A DNA stretch of 64,000 nt. Origin: an uncultured Flavobacteriales bacterium. Its GTDB lineage: Bacteria > Bacteroidota > Bacteroidia > Flavobacteriales_D > Sanyastnellaceae. The position numbers and the translations under genes were made by a program. Where the stretch lies: contig CALSMK010000007.1 of NCBI GenBank assembly GCA_943787435.1, forward strand, positions 1-64,000, in the 5' to 3' direction. Below, piece by piece: positions 45,301-54,372 of this stretch. The notes under the pieces are model-generated. The model was not told the origin of the DNA. It saw nothing but the letters and a program-made list of their open reading frames with translations, and made no database searches. Numbering within the stretch: the stretch's first letter is position 1; each line of letters begins with the position of its first letter.

Positions 45301-46715
45301 TGAGCAGCCAGAGGTGGCCACACTTGGGCCTCTGGCCTTTGTTGTTCTTCATCCTGATTGGATGGAGCGGGCCCACCCTGCATGCTCAAAGTGACCCCAA
45401 AACCAGCGACGAGGTCACCCGCATTTTGTTTGTCTTTGACGCGTCCAACTCCATGAACGCCTATTGGGACCGTCGTCGAAAGTGGGATGTTGCACGCGAA
45501 CTTCTCGCTGCCTCTTTGGACAGTTTAATCGGAATCGAAAACCTTGAATTGGGCCTGAGGGTCTATGGCCACGGGACCAAGCACGTCAAAGGACAGCAGG
45601 ATTGCGATGACACTGAATTGGTTGTGCCCATCGGACCAGGACGGAATCTCATCATTCAACAAGAGCTGAAAAAGCTCAAGGCCCAGGGCACCACCCCCAT
45701 CGCGCGGTCATTGCTCAAAGCTGCAGACGATTTTGCCGCCACCACCGGCCCGGGAAAAAATGTCATTCTTCTGATCACCGATGGCATCGAAGCTTGTGAT
45801 GAAGACCCTTGCGCCGTCTCGCGGGCTCTCCAAGCGCAGGGAATTGTCATCAAACCCTTCATCATTGGAATCGGATTGGAAGAGCAGTACCGAAGCACGT
45901 TCCAATGTGTGGGGCGGTACTTTGATGCATCAGAGCCAGAAGGATTCGCCGATGTCCTGGACATTGTGATTGACCAAGCCATACACCGCACGTCCGCACA
46001 GGTGAACCTGCTCAATTCCAAAGGAGAGCCCATTGAGAGCAACCTGCCTTTTGAGGTCATTGAGAAAAAATCGGGTCATCCCGTCATTCAAGCGGTTCAC
46101 ACATTGAATTCTGCCTCGGTACCGGACACGCTCGTGTTGAACCCGGTGCCGGTTTACGATGTGGTGGTTCACACCTTGCCCCCTGTTATCGCTGAAGACA
46201 TCACATTGACCCCGAGAATTCACAACCACATTTCCATTGAAGCCCCCACCGGCTTTCTGGACTTGAGCCTTCCAAATCCACGGAGTGTGCTGTCGGACTT
46301 GTCTGCCCGGGTCACTTTGGCGGGCGAGGATTGCTCCACGGTTTTTCATCAAAACATGGGAAGCCGCCAACGCTATCTCACAGGCACCTATGATGTGGAG
46401 TTCCCCACCTTGCCCCCTGTCTTGGTTCAAGGCGTCAAAATTGGTGACAAACGAATCGTTCCCATTGGAATTTCAGAGCCTGGATTGCTGAGACTGAACA
46501 CCTCTTCAATGGGATACGGAGGGCTTTTTCTTGAAACGGAAGAAGGCCGTCAAATGGTGGTGCCATTCAGTGGCACAGACCCCTCTGGTTCCTACAACCT
46601 TCAGCCTGGACGTTACGTCATGGTATTCCGAGCCAAACGCGCCCAAACAACAGAATTGTCCGTCACCCGCACTTTTGACCTCCGTTCAGGAGGCATGCAC
46701 ACCATTGAATTGTAA
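45300..46715 (+). CDS. Secreted vWA-domain protein
   Basis: 471 residues. The start ATG at 45300 shares a base with the stop of the transketolase gene. A signal peptide (LGLWPLLFFILIGWSGPTLHAQ) precedes a von Willebrand A domain (about 40-235) with a MIDAS motif, DASNSM (a DxSxS variant), a TPIARSL threonine and VILLITDGIEACDEDPC. Three further beta-rich segments follow without named domains. The protein is periplasmic or surface-bound and probably mediates metal-dependent protein contacts. It sits between the two transketolase halves (stop 2 nt before the second), so it shares their transcript. Confidence 0.88.
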   Translation: MSSQRWPHLGLWPLLFFILIGWSGPTLHAQSDPKTSDEVTRILFVFDASNSMNAYWDRRRKWDVARELLAASLDSLIGIENLELGLRVYGHGTKHVKGQQDCDDTELVVPIGPGRNLIIQQELKKLKAQGTTPIARSLLKAADDFAATTGPGKNVILLITDGIEACDEDPCAVSRALQAQGIVIKPFIIGIGLEEQYRSTFQCVGRYFDASEPEGFADVLDIVIDQAIHRTSAQVNLLNSKGEPIESNLPFEVIEKKSGHPVIQAVHTLNSASVPDTLVLNPVPVYDVVVHTLPPVIAEDITLTPRIHNHISIEAPTGFLDLSLPNPRSVLSDLSARVTLAGEDCSTVFHQNMGSRQRYLTGTYDVEFPTLPPVLVQGVKIGDKRIVPIGISEPGLLRLNTSSMGYGGLFLETEEGRQMVVPFSGTDPSGSYNLQPGRYVMVFRAKRAQTTELSVTRTFDLRSGGMHTIEL

Positions 46716-46717
46716 TC

Positions 46718-47710
46718 ATGCTCGACTTTATCACTGCCGACAACTCCGAACTCGAAGCCCTCGAACGCAAAGACACGCGAAGTGGCTTTGGACAGGGCCT
46801 TCTTGAGGTGGGACAAGCCCACCCAAATGCTGTGGCGCTTTGCGCAGACCTCACTGGGTCTCTCAAAATGAACGCATTCAAAGATGCCTTTCCAGACCGT
46901 TTTCACCAGGCCGGCATCGCCGAAGCCAACATGATTGGGGTGGCTGCAGGCATGACCATTGGCGGCTTGATTCCATTCACAGGAACCTTTGCCAACTTCT
47001 CCACTGGACGGGTGTACGATCAGATTCGTCAGAGCGTGGCCTACAGTGAGAAAAACGTCAAGATTTGCGCCTCTCACTGCGGCTTAACGTTGGGTGAAGA
47101 TGGAGCAACGCACCAAATCTTGGAAGATGTGGGCATGATGAAAATGCTCCCCAACATGACGGTGATTCACACATGTGATTATGAGCAGACCCGAAATGCC
47201 ACCCACGCCATCGCCAAGCACCATGGTCCGGTGTACTTCCGTTTTGGAAGGCCCAAAGTGCCCATCATTACCGAAGCCGATACTCCTTTCATCATCGGTC
47301 AAGCCCGGCGTGTGATGACCGGATCAGACGTCACTTTGGTGGCCAACGGTCATTTGGTTTGGAACGCCATTTTGGCTGCACGACAGCTGGCCGCAGAAGG
47401 GGTTTCAGTCGACCTCTTGGACATGCACACCGTGAAGCCCATGGATGAAGCTGCGCTGATCGAAAGCGTGAAGCGTACAGGTTGCTTGGTCACAGCCGAA
47501 GAGCACCAGAGGGCTGGCGGAATGGGTGAAAGTGCTGCGGCATGCTTGGCGAGCCATATGCCAACACCCCAACGCTTTGTTGCCGTCAATGACAGCTTTG
47601 GAGAATCTGGCACACCTGCTCAGCTCCTCGAGAAGTACGGATTGGGGCCTTCAGCGATTGTGTCCGCCTGCAAGGAGGTCATCGCAGTGAAGCAAGGTCT
47701 TCCCGCCTGA
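46718..47710 (+). CDS. Transketolase, C-terminal (pyrimidine-binding) subunit
   Basis: 330 residues. Family motifs include ALCADLTGSLKMNAFKDAFP, FHQAGIAEANMIGVAAGM with the catalytic Glu that activates ThDP, FTGTFANFSTGRVYDQIRQS, SHCGLTLGEDGATHQ and a transketolase C-terminal domain (VDLLDMHTVKPMDE ... VTAEEHQRAGGMGESAA). It pairs with the N-terminal half at 44455. It converges on dapA with a 21-nt gap. Confidence 0.93.
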   Translation: MLDFITADNSELEALERKDTRSGFGQGLLEVGQAHPNAVALCADLTGSLKMNAFKDAFPDRFHQAGIAEANMIGVAAGMTIGGLIPFTGTFANFSTGRVYDQIRQSVAYSEKNVKICASHCGLTLGEDGATHQILEDVGMMKMLPNMTVIHTCDYEQTRNATHAIAKHHGPVYFRFGRPKVPIITEADTPFIIGQARRVMTGSDVTLVANGHLVWNAILAARQLAAEGVSVDLLDMHTVKPMDEAALIESVKRTGCLVTAEEHQRAGGMGESAAACLASHMPTPQRFVAVNDSFGESGTPAQLLEKYGLGPSAIVSACKEVIAVKQGLPA

Positions 47711-47731
47711 TCAAAGGCGTTTCGCTTGATC

Positions 47732-48640
47732 TTATGACTCGGTGCGGCTTGGAACTCCATCCATCGCCGCCATCGCTTGATACAATCGATCGCGATGGAG
47801 CTTGGTCGCAGGCAACAAAGGCAAGCGCGGAGTAGCCCCGCAAATGCCAAGCAAGTTGCACACAGCCTTGATTCCTGTTGGATTGCCTTCCGCAAAGAGT
47901 GCGTCAAGCAAGGGTTGCTGGTCTTCCAACATTTTTCCTGCCTCTTTCACCGAGCCAAATGAGGCCAAATCAAGGGCTTCTGCCCATCGATCGGGAAAGG
48001 CATTGCCAATCACACTCACCAATCCATCTCCTCCCATGGCCATCATGGGAATGGCATTGACATCGTCTCCGGAGAGCAAGGCAAAGGTGTCTGCGACGCC
48101 TGACCGAATCTTCTGAAAGGCCGCCATGTCATCATTGGCCTGTTTTAGGGCCACGACTTGTGGACAGGTGCTGGCCACCTCGATGACGGTTTCTGGTTCA
48201 ATGTTGACACACGCCCGAGAAGGAACGTTGTACATGATGATGGGCAAGGAAGTCACCTCGGACAGTGCCTGATAGTGGGCCACCAGTCCTGGTTGGCTGG
48301 GCTTGATATAAGCCGGAGGGCTGATCAAAAGGCCATCCAACCCGCGGGTATCCATGGCTTCCATGCGGCGCACCGCAGCCACGGTCCCTCCACTGCCGTC
48401 AAATCCCGCCACGATGGGGAGCCTTCCTGCGTTGACCTCTTGGACAAAGTCCAATACCCGACGCTGTTCTGACTCATCCATCAATTGAGCCTCACCTGTG
48501 CTGCCCAAAACCACCAAAAAGTGCGCCTTGCTTCCAGAAACGTGGTGGACCATTCGTTCCAGCCCCGGGAAGTCAATGCTGCCGTCTTCACTGAATGGCG
48601 TAATGAGGGCCACGCCGAGGCCACTGAATCGCTTGTTCAT
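47732..48640 (-). CDS. dapA: 4-hydroxy-tetrahydrodipicolinate synthase
   Basis: 302 residues. A TIM-barrel aldolase that condenses pyruvate with aspartate semialdehyde in lysine/diaminopimelate synthesis. Schiff-base Lys166 is in VALKQAND and Tyr137 in IIMYNVPSRA. The substrate loop is GSTGEAQLM (Ser where most members have Thr). SGDDVNAIPMMAMGGDGLVS and GNPTGIKAVCNLLG are also diagnostic. The start overlaps the stop of the upstream gene (ATGA). Confidence 0.95.
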   Translation of the reverse strand: MNKRFSGLGVALITPFSEDGSIDFPGLERMVHHVSGSKAHFLVVLGSTGEAQLMDESEQRRVLDFVQEVNAGRLPIVAGFDGSGGTVAAVRRMEAMDTRGLDGLLISPPAYIKPSQPGLVAHYQALSEVTSLPIIMYNVPSRACVNIEPETVIEVASTCPQVVALKQANDDMAAFQKIRSGVADTFALLSGDDVNAIPMMAMGGDGLVSVIGNAFPDRWAEALDLASFGSVKEAGKMLEDQQPLLDALFAEGNPTGIKAVCNLLGICGATPRLPLLPATKLHRDRLYQAMAAMDGVPSRTES

Positions 48641-49227
48641 TTCAAGTCGAGTGTTTTCAAGTAATGCAACGCCAATTGAACGAAAGATGACATATCGGAT
48701 TCTTCAGGCCATGTCAACATAAAATCCAAATCCTTCAAACCCAACCCAGCCGGGCCCACTTTAAAGGCAATCGTGGACCGTTTGAGCAATGCCTTTAAGG
48801 TCAAATTGTCGCCACTTTGCCCCAAGTAAATCAACACATCACCTTCGTCCAATCCATTGGGATTCACTTTGGGCAAGCCATTGGAGGCCACTTCGTCCCT
48901 CCAAAAAAGCTGAACTGCCCCGTGCTGAGGAAAATCAGATGGTGGCGATTGGCCCGCCTCCAAACTGCGAATCCGCTGTGCCCGCGCTTTGGCGTGGGCC
49001 TTTTGGGTCAATCCGGTATCGGCCACAATCTTCCATTCGCCCAGCTCTGGATATCCGTCCAGACCATCCACCAAATCCTTCAATTGCGACCTTAAAGCGA
49101 GGGTGTAGGCTGGAACCAAAAAGAGGACAGAGGTGCTTTCATCTACACGGGTTCCCTGCCTGAGTCTGTCAGGAGATTTTTCCTTTTTGAGGGCAGAACG
49201 CCCCCATCTTTTCAGCAATGCTCGCAT
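48637..49227 (-). CDS. Conserved hypothetical protein (DUF6913-like)
   Basis: 196 residues. It has a basic N-terminus (MRALLKRWGRSALKKEK), a middle with VLFLVPAYTLALRSQLKDLV and GEWKIVADTGLTQKAHAKAR, then GDVLIYLGQSGDNLTLKALL, STIAFKVGPAG and a final LDFMLTWPEESDMSSFVQLA segment. The pattern resembles a small Bacteroidota family often placed beside dapA; I assign DUF6913 only tentatively. It has no signal peptide or membrane helix. It is translationally coupled to dapA by ATGA. Confidence 0.7.
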   Translation of the reverse strand: MRALLKRWGRSALKKEKSPDRLRQGTRVDESTSVLFLVPAYTLALRSQLKDLVDGLDGYPELGEWKIVADTGLTQKAHAKARAQRIRSLEAGQSPPSDFPQHGAVQLFWRDEVASNGLPKVNPNGLDEGDVLIYLGQSGDNLTLKALLKRSTIAFKVGPAGLGLKDLDFMLTWPEESDMSSFVQLALHYLKTLDLK

Positions 49228-49315
49228 GGCAATCAGGCCCTACAATTTACAAGGGGCCTTTGAAACAAGGACTGGATTTCATGAGAATGCCCATCACTTG
49301 CAAACAGGCAAAAAA

Positions 49316-49984
49316 TCAGTGGCTCCCTTTGAGCTTATCGGCAAAGAGCGCTTTGAACTTCTTCACCTTGGGGCCAACAACCGCCACGCAATAGCCTTGA
49401 TCCGGATTGCGAGCGAAATAATCCTGGTGGTACTCCTCTGCCACATAAAACGGAGCTTGTTCCTCGATGGTTGTGACAATGGGGTCGTCCCACAACCCAG
49501 CTTCTTCAGCGGCCTCTAAAGAAGCCTGAGCCAACTTGAACTGGGCTTCTGTCTGAGGAAAAATCGCAGAACGGTATTGTGTCCCTGCATCTGCGCCCTG
49601 ACGGTTCAACGTGGTGGGGTCATGTGTCCTCCAGAACACCTCCAAGAGCTCTCCAAAACTGACTTCAGCCGGGTCAAAAGTGATGCGCACGGCCTCGGCG
49701 TGGCCGGTACGACCTGTGCAAATTTCCCGATATCCAGGATTCTTGATCTGCCCTCCAGTGTATCCACTCTCCACTTTCACCACCCCTGTCATTTCAACAT
49801 AAATGGCTTCGGTGCACCAAAAACAGCCGCCAGCGAGGACAGCGTATTCCAATCCTTCAGGGGGAGTTGTGTTGAGCATAGAGGAATCTGTGGGGTTTTG
49901 AGAAGATGAATTTGCCGCGACACAACCGGAAGCGAACCAAGTCAACAATACAAATGCGAAGGCGTGGGAGAATGTTCTTTTCAT
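49316..49984 (-). CDS. msrA: Peptide-methionine (S)-S-oxide reductase, lipoprotein
   Basis: 222 residues from the ATG at 49984, which begins a lipoprotein signal ending ASGC (Cys21); a longer frame to 50068 overlaps the upstream gene. The MsrA core has catalytic Cys54 in AGGCFWCTEAIY, GYTGGQIKNPGYREICTGRT, HAEAVRITFDP and FWRTHDPTTLNRQGADAGTQ. It repairs S-oxidised methionine. The lipid anchor places it outside the cytoplasm, so it would serve envelope or exported proteins. It is third in the ilvE operon. Confidence 0.95.
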   Translation of the reverse strand: MKRTFSHAFAFVLLTWFASGCVAANSSSQNPTDSSMLNTTPPEGLEYAVLAGGCFWCTEAIYVEMTGVVKVESGYTGGQIKNPGYREICTGRTGHAEAVRITFDPAEVSFGELLEVFWRTHDPTTLNRQGADAGTQYRSAIFPQTEAQFKLAQASLEAAEEAGLWDDPIVTTIEEQAPFYVAEEYHQDYFARNPDQGYCVAVVGPKVKKFKALFADKLKGSH

Positions 49985-50001
49985 GGATAGGAGATTTAAA
50001 A

Positions 50002-51543
50002 TCACTTCCCACCATTCAAACTCCGTGCCGGGTTTAGTGTTCTCGTGTAGCTCCAACCGATACCCCATCTGCGCTCAGGAGCCAACCACCCCAAAAGGTC
50101 ATCGGTGGCCAATCCAAATTGCGCGCGGCTTTCTTTTCTGGCCAAAATCAAAGCCACCGGCCACCTCACGTCACCTCCTTCTCTCCAGCGAAAGCCACCC
50201 ATGGCTGTGAATGGCCCCAAACGTCCTCGTCCTCCCACACCAATTTCTGTAGGCTGTCTCAACAGAGCCTGATTCAATGGCGCAGCAAACTCCACCCCAA
50301 TCAAGGTGGTGCTGGCCAACATGATGCCGCCATTCAAGCGAACTCGACTGGGAAGGGCCACAACCCTTCGTTCTGGCGAGGCATTGAGAAACAGGGACGC
50401 TGGTGCCAATCCTTCGTTGAGGGCATCCAACACCCCTCCTTCTTGATTCACCCACCCTTCCAATGACACCACAGGATTGTTGAGGCTGTATGATTCGCCT
50501 TGCCAATCCATGCTCCCCATTTCGGTGATGGCCAATGAGGCGAACCAAAGGTTGGCCAACTCGACCCGGACAGATGCATCCAAGGCCACTCCAAAGCCCG
50601 CTGGACGCAAAGCATCACCCAACGTTGCATCTGGCGCTACAAGCTCTGCCCCAAATCCGCGATTGAAGGCCGCAAACGCAGTTTTGGTTTCTCCATTGAC
50701 TTCGTAGTATCCACTTCCTCGGTAGTAGCGTCCAGCCAAACCCGCCGCGACCACCATGGGGCCTGAGTTGACCAGCTTGACACCAAACCCAGCGCTATAT
50801 GAACGAACATGCTGAACGGCAAACTCGCTGCCTTCCATCAGTTCCAAGGCCAGAAGCGCGCCATTGTCACGCAACCCATTCTCCACTTGTTCAAACTGAG
50901 CATTGGTCAAGTCATCCACGTCCACAATGGTCCCATCGGTCAATTCGACCTGGTCAAACAAACTTGAAGCCTGGCCCAGCATGACGAAACTGGCGAGGTT
51001 TTGACTGGGGCTCAGAGACGCGCTGTAACGGTCTTCAATGGTCCAACCCCAACCGCCTCTGCGACCGTGCCTGGACCAGCCGACCCAGCGCATTTGGGCT
51101 TCCATGCTCGTGGGGGACTGGCTCAACTGATCGGCTGTTGCCCTTCTGTTTTCGAGGCTCCAATTCTTGCCCTCACCCACCAAATTCAACAGGGGCGTAC
51201 CGTCCAACAGAGGCGTGTTGACCACAAGGCCTCCTTCGAACCCACTGAAAAAACGAAAACGTTCACTTTTCCTCTTGAGCTTGCGCTGTTTTCGGCTGAG
51301 TGTATCTGAACCCGCCGAAAAGACCTCTTTGGACGCAAAAGGCCTTTCTGTGGCCAACAAAGATGGATTGACACCAATGGCATGGTGGCCAATGGCAGTG
51401 ATGCCCGGTATGGGACTGCCCATCAAATCCACGCCTGCAACCTGCGATTGAACAGGTTGAAATGACACGAGAAGAAAAAGGAAAGCAACAGAACCTTTGC
51501 AGACTGATGCCCAAGAAGATTGTAAGAAGTGATTTGTCATCAA
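50002..51543 (-). CDS. Outer-membrane beta-barrel protein (DUF5723-like)
   Basis: 513 residues, starting in an ATGA overlap with ilvE. The signal peptide is GSVAFLFLLVSFQPVQS, then Q. The body alternates beta strands with aromatic residues (WVGWSRHGRRGGWGWTIEDR, YYRGSGYYEVNG, MGGFRWREGGDVRWPVA, WGIGWSYTRTLNP) and has an early IGHHAIGVNPSLLA segment, the usual start of DUF5723/PorV-like barrels in Bacteroidota. No enzymatic motif is visible; it is probably an integral outer-membrane protein. Confidence 0.72.
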   Translation of the reverse strand: MMTNHFLQSSWASVCKGSVAFLFLLVSFQPVQSQVAGVDLMGSPIPGITAIGHHAIGVNPSLLATERPFASKEVFSAGSDTLSRKQRKLKRKSERFRFFSGFEGGLVVNTPLLDGTPLLNLVGEGKNWSLENRRATADQLSQSPTSMEAQMRWVGWSRHGRRGGWGWTIEDRYSASLSPSQNLASFVMLGQASSLFDQVELTDGTIVDVDDLTNAQFEQVENGLRDNGALLALELMEGSEFAVQHVRSYSAGFGVKLVNSGPMVVAAGLAGRYYRGSGYYEVNGETKTAFAAFNRGFGAELVAPDATLGDALRPAGFGVALDASVRVELANLWFASLAITEMGSMDWQGESYSLNNPVVSLEGWVNQEGGVLDALNEGLAPASLFLNASPERRVVALPSRVRLNGGIMLASTTLIGVEFAAPLNQALLRQPTEIGVGGRGRLGPFTAMGGFRWREGGDVRWPVALILARKESRAQFGLATDDLLGWLAPERRWGIGWSYTRTLNPARSLNGGK

Positions 51544-52604
51544 AGGACGATTCTCCAGCCGAATGGATCCTCTGCCCTTCCACGGCGGATGTCATCGAGT
51601 CCTTTGGCCAATTTGGGCATGATCGTCCATCCTTCAACAGGAGGCAATTCCACGTCTCCTCCAACAAAGCCAATGGCCTCAATGGCTGTCATGGTGGCCG
51701 CAGTTCCTACACCAAAAGCCTCTTGCAAAGACCCAGATTCAGCTGCAGCCTTCAACTCCGACACCCCGATTCGACGCTCTTCGACTTCAATTCCGAAGTG
51801 ACGCGCCAGCTCTAAGATGCTGGCACGCGTAACCCCATTGAGTACGGTGTCTCCCAAAGCAGGCGAAACCAGCTTTCCATCCATCACAAACACCGCGTTC
51901 ATGGTGCCACTTTCTTCGATGTACTTGTGCTCAACTGCATCGGTCCACAGGATTTGGTCGTAGCCTTGAGCTTTGGCCAGCTCAGTCGGCCTCAAGGCTG
52001 CACCGTAATTGCCCGCTGCCTTTGCAAATCCTGTTCCACCAGGCGCGGCACGCGTGTATTCCGTCTCCACCTTGACCCGCACATTGCCTTTGTAGTAAGG
52101 ACCCACAGGACAGGTGAAAATCACAAATCGGTATTGCGCACTTGGCCTGACGCCCACGTGAACCTCAGTGGCAAACATGAAGGGTCGGATGTACAGTGAA
52201 GACCCTTCCGCGTTGGGCACCCACTGGGAGTCCAACTTCAAGAGTTCTTTGAGGGCCTCCATAAAGGTCTCCTCATCCACCTTGGGCATGCACATGCGTT
52301 CTCCACTGACATTGAACCGTCGAATGTTGTCCTCTGGACGAAACAATGCGATTCCGCCATCGGGCTGGCGAAAAGCCTTCATGCCTTCAAAAATGGCTTG
52401 CCCGTAATGAAGAACCATGGCTGCTGGACTCAACCTCATGTCTCCGTATGGCTCGATGACCCCTGTATTCCACTTTCCGTCTTCGAATTCCATCGTAAAC
52501 TGATGGTCAGAAAACACACTGCCAAAAGGCAGATTTTCGATGTCGACCTCAGTAATTCTGGAGGTCTCCGTTCGCTGAATGTCAAAAAGGGTCGTCGTCA
52601 TCAT
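51540..52604 (-). CDS. ilvE: Branched-chain amino acid aminotransferase
   Basis: 354 residues from the ATG at 52604 (MMTTTLFDIQ); upstream codons include the promoter. It is the long class IV type: LHYGQAIFEGMKAFR, FRPEDNIRRFNVSGERM, LYIRPFMFATEVHVGVRP, PLP Lys195 in GTGFAKAAGNYGAAL, EESGTMNAVFVMDG and TLNGVTRASIL-like (VLNGVTRASILELA), with GTAATMTAIEAIG near the end. It catalyses the last step of Leu, Ile and Val synthesis and the first step of their breakdown. It heads an operon with the DUF5723-like gene and msrA. Confidence 0.96.
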   Translation of the reverse strand: MMTTTLFDIQRTETSRITEVDIENLPFGSVFSDHQFTMEFEDGKWNTGVIEPYGDMRLSPAAMVLHYGQAIFEGMKAFRQPDGGIALFRPEDNIRRFNVSGERMCMPKVDEETFMEALKELLKLDSQWVPNAEGSSLYIRPFMFATEVHVGVRPSAQYRFVIFTCPVGPYYKGNVRVKVETEYTRAAPGGTGFAKAAGNYGAALRPTELAKAQGYDQILWTDAVEHKYIEESGTMNAVFVMDGKLVSPALGDTVLNGVTRASILELARHFGIEVEERRIGVSELKAAAESGSLQEAFGVGTAATMTAIEAIGFVGGDVELPPVEGWTIMPKLAKGLDDIRRGRAEDPFGWRIVL

Positions 52605-52637
52605 GGGCCTATCATTAAGGTCACTGCTCTCACGTTG

Positions 52638-52666
52638 CAAAAGTACGCGGTACGAATTCCTTACAA
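52638..52666 (-). promoter_or_regulatory. Putative promoter of the ilvE operon
   Basis: On the minus strand, TTG (52664-52666), 18 bp, then TACTTTTG (52638-52645), an exact TAnnTTTG box 34 nt before the ATG. This is the best two-part Bacteroidota-type promoter in the window. Confidence 0.65.
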
Positions 52667-52677
52667 CACACTGAAGC

Positions 52678-53352
52678 TCAGTGCTCAGGCGCAAACAAGA
52701 ACTTGTTCGGGCTCACCAAACCCGCCTGCACGGCATAGAGAACGACAGATGCCGTGTTGTTGACCCCCAACTTCTGGAAGATGTTGCGGCGGTGCGTGGT
52801 CACGGTATGGGGACTCACGAATAGTTTTTCGGAAATCTGAGGGTTGGTGAAGCCCTCCGCGATCAATCGAATCACCTCCAACTCTCTTTTGCTTAATGAG
52901 ACCCCTGCACATGAGGGGTCTATCACATCCAAAGAGTCCAAGTTGATGCCTTCGCGTTTGATGGCATCCAGAATTTGAGAGCAGAAAAACTTTCGGCCAC
53001 AATGGACTTCCCTCACCGCTTCGACAATCTCTTGAAGGTCACAGTCCTTTTTGACGTACCCATCGACACCTGCTCGCAGAGCATGAACCAAAGTGCTTCC
53101 CCTCTGGTTGTCGGTCAAGGCCAACACCCGGATCCGGCCTGATGCCTTCAATCTCACCACAGTTTCCACTGAGAAGCCATCAGCCACAAAGTCCAGAATG
53201 ACCAAGTCTGGCGAAAAACTCGAAAGGAACCCAAACAGCTCTTCTTCATTTCGCACTTGGCCCACGACTTCGTTGAGTCCATGCGAGCGCAAGGTGGCCT
53301 GGAGGCCACAAGCCACCAACTGGTTGCTGTCTGCGATGAGAATTTGAGACAT
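52678..53352 (-). CDS. NarL/LuxR-family DNA-binding response regulator
   Basis: 224 residues. The receiver domain has acidic Asp8 and the phospho-acceptor Asp54 in LVILDFVADG, then GVDGYVKKDCD. The C-terminal LuxR-type helix-turn-helix is LSKRELEVIRLIAEGFTNPQ ... SPHTVTTHRRNIFQKLGV. It regulates transcription in the cytoplasm after phosphorylation. No histidine kinase is encoded nearby, so it is an orphan here. It has its own TAGCTTTG promoter box. Confidence 0.94.
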   Translation of the reverse strand: MSQILIADSNQLVACGLQATLRSHGLNEVVGQVRNEEELFGFLSSFSPDLVILDFVADGFSVETVVRLKASGRIRVLALTDNQRGSTLVHALRAGVDGYVKKDCDLQEIVEAVREVHCGRKFFCSQILDAIKREGINLDSLDVIDPSCAGVSLSKRELEVIRLIAEGFTNPQISEKLFVSPHTVTTHRRNIFQKLGVNNTASVVLYAVQAGLVSPNKFLFAPEH

Positions 53353-53378
53353 GTCTTATTCAGACTGATTCTTAATAG

Positions 53379-53386
53379 CAAAGCTA
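53379..53386 (-). promoter_or_regulatory. Putative -7 promoter box (TAGCTTTG) of the response regulator
   Basis: An exact TAnnTTTG match, 27 nt before the ATG at 53352, in the gap after rnz. Confidence 0.5.
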
Positions 53387-53438
53387 ATCATCCCTTTCGA
53401 GAGAAGCGCCTATGAATCCCAAACCTTCTCCCAATTCT

Positions 53439-54359
53439 TCACATGAAAGGAACAGAAAGCACCATTCCGTCCTTGGCCATCACTGTGGCGTCAAAAACGG
53501 CTTTGGCCTCCTTCAAATGAACCTCCATGGAAGTGTATCGGGCCGAAACATGCCCCAGCACAAGCTGCCCAACTTCTGCATCCCTCGCAATCTTGGCTGC
53601 TTGGGTGGCCGTGCTGTGAAACGTCTTTTTCGCTCGGGCCTTCAATCGGTCATCGAAGGTGGCCTCGTGATACAACAGGTTGACCCCAGCAACAGACTTG
53701 GCAATGGGGGTCCAATAATTGGTGTCGGCAGCATACCCATAGCTTCTGGAAGCCAGTTGTGGATAGCAAGCCGATGAAGAGGCAATCACCGTCCCATCCG
53801 CACGCACCACATCCTTCCCCTTTTTCAGGGTTAGAATCTCTGAAGGCTCCAGGTTGAACCTTTTCACCCAATCCTTCCGAATCCCTGGCTCCTTTGGCTT
53901 TTCGCGAAGGATGAAACCAGTGGTTGGAATTCGATGCCGGACCGGGAAGCTCTCCAATTGAACTGTGGCATCTTCAAACAGAACCACTGGACCATCCGTG
54001 GTCGTGGGATGAAAATGAACTTTAAAGTCCAGCCAACTCTCCCCCACTTCCTGATGCAAATCCAGAACCTCTTTCAGCCTTGCCGGACCATAAATGTGAA
54101 GGTCCTTTTCTCTTCCGAACAAGCTGAACGTAGAAATCAACCCAGGCAGTCCCAGGTAATGATCCCCATGCATGTGAGAAATCGCAATGTGATCTATCCG
54201 CATCAAGCGGACTTTATGATGCCGCATGGCCATCTGTGTGCCCTCGCCGCAATCCAGTAAGAATTGCTTTTCGTGGACATTGACGACTTGAGCTGTGGGG
54301 TTGCGACCAGGCAGAGGCAAGGCAGCACCACACCCCAAAATGGTCACATCAAACCGCAC
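53439..54359 (-). CDS. rnz: Ribonuclease Z
   Basis: 306 residues. A metallo-beta-lactamase-fold endonuclease that trims tRNA 3' trailers. Zinc motif: SHMHGDHYLG (His62, His64, Asp66, His67), with LLYHEATF and LGHVSARY supplying further ligands and the exosite region between. tRNAs without encoded CCA, like the tRNA-Met in this window, are its expected substrates. It starts 13 nt after the T9SS-protein gene in the pyrR-pyrB-STAS run. Confidence 0.96.
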   Translation of the reverse strand: MRFDVTILGCGAALPLPGRNPTAQVVNVHEKQFLLDCGEGTQMAMRHHKVRLMRIDHIAISHMHGDHYLGLPGLISTFSLFGREKDLHIYGPARLKEVLDLHQEVGESWLDFKVHFHPTTTDGPVVLFEDATVQLESFPVRHRIPTTGFILREKPKEPGIRKDWVKRFNLEPSEILTLKKGKDVVRADGTVIASSSACYPQLASRSYGYAADTNYWTPIAKSVAGVNLLYHEATFDDRLKARAKKTFHSTATQAAKIARDAEVGQLVLGHVSARYTSMEVHLKEAKAVFDATVMAKDGMVLSVPFM

Positions 54360-54372
54360 TTGCTTCAGCGCC

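Noticed and set aside
47711-47745. GATCAA...TTGATC as a terminator between transketolase and dapA
   Set aside because: Only a 6-bp AT-rich stem with no following T-run.
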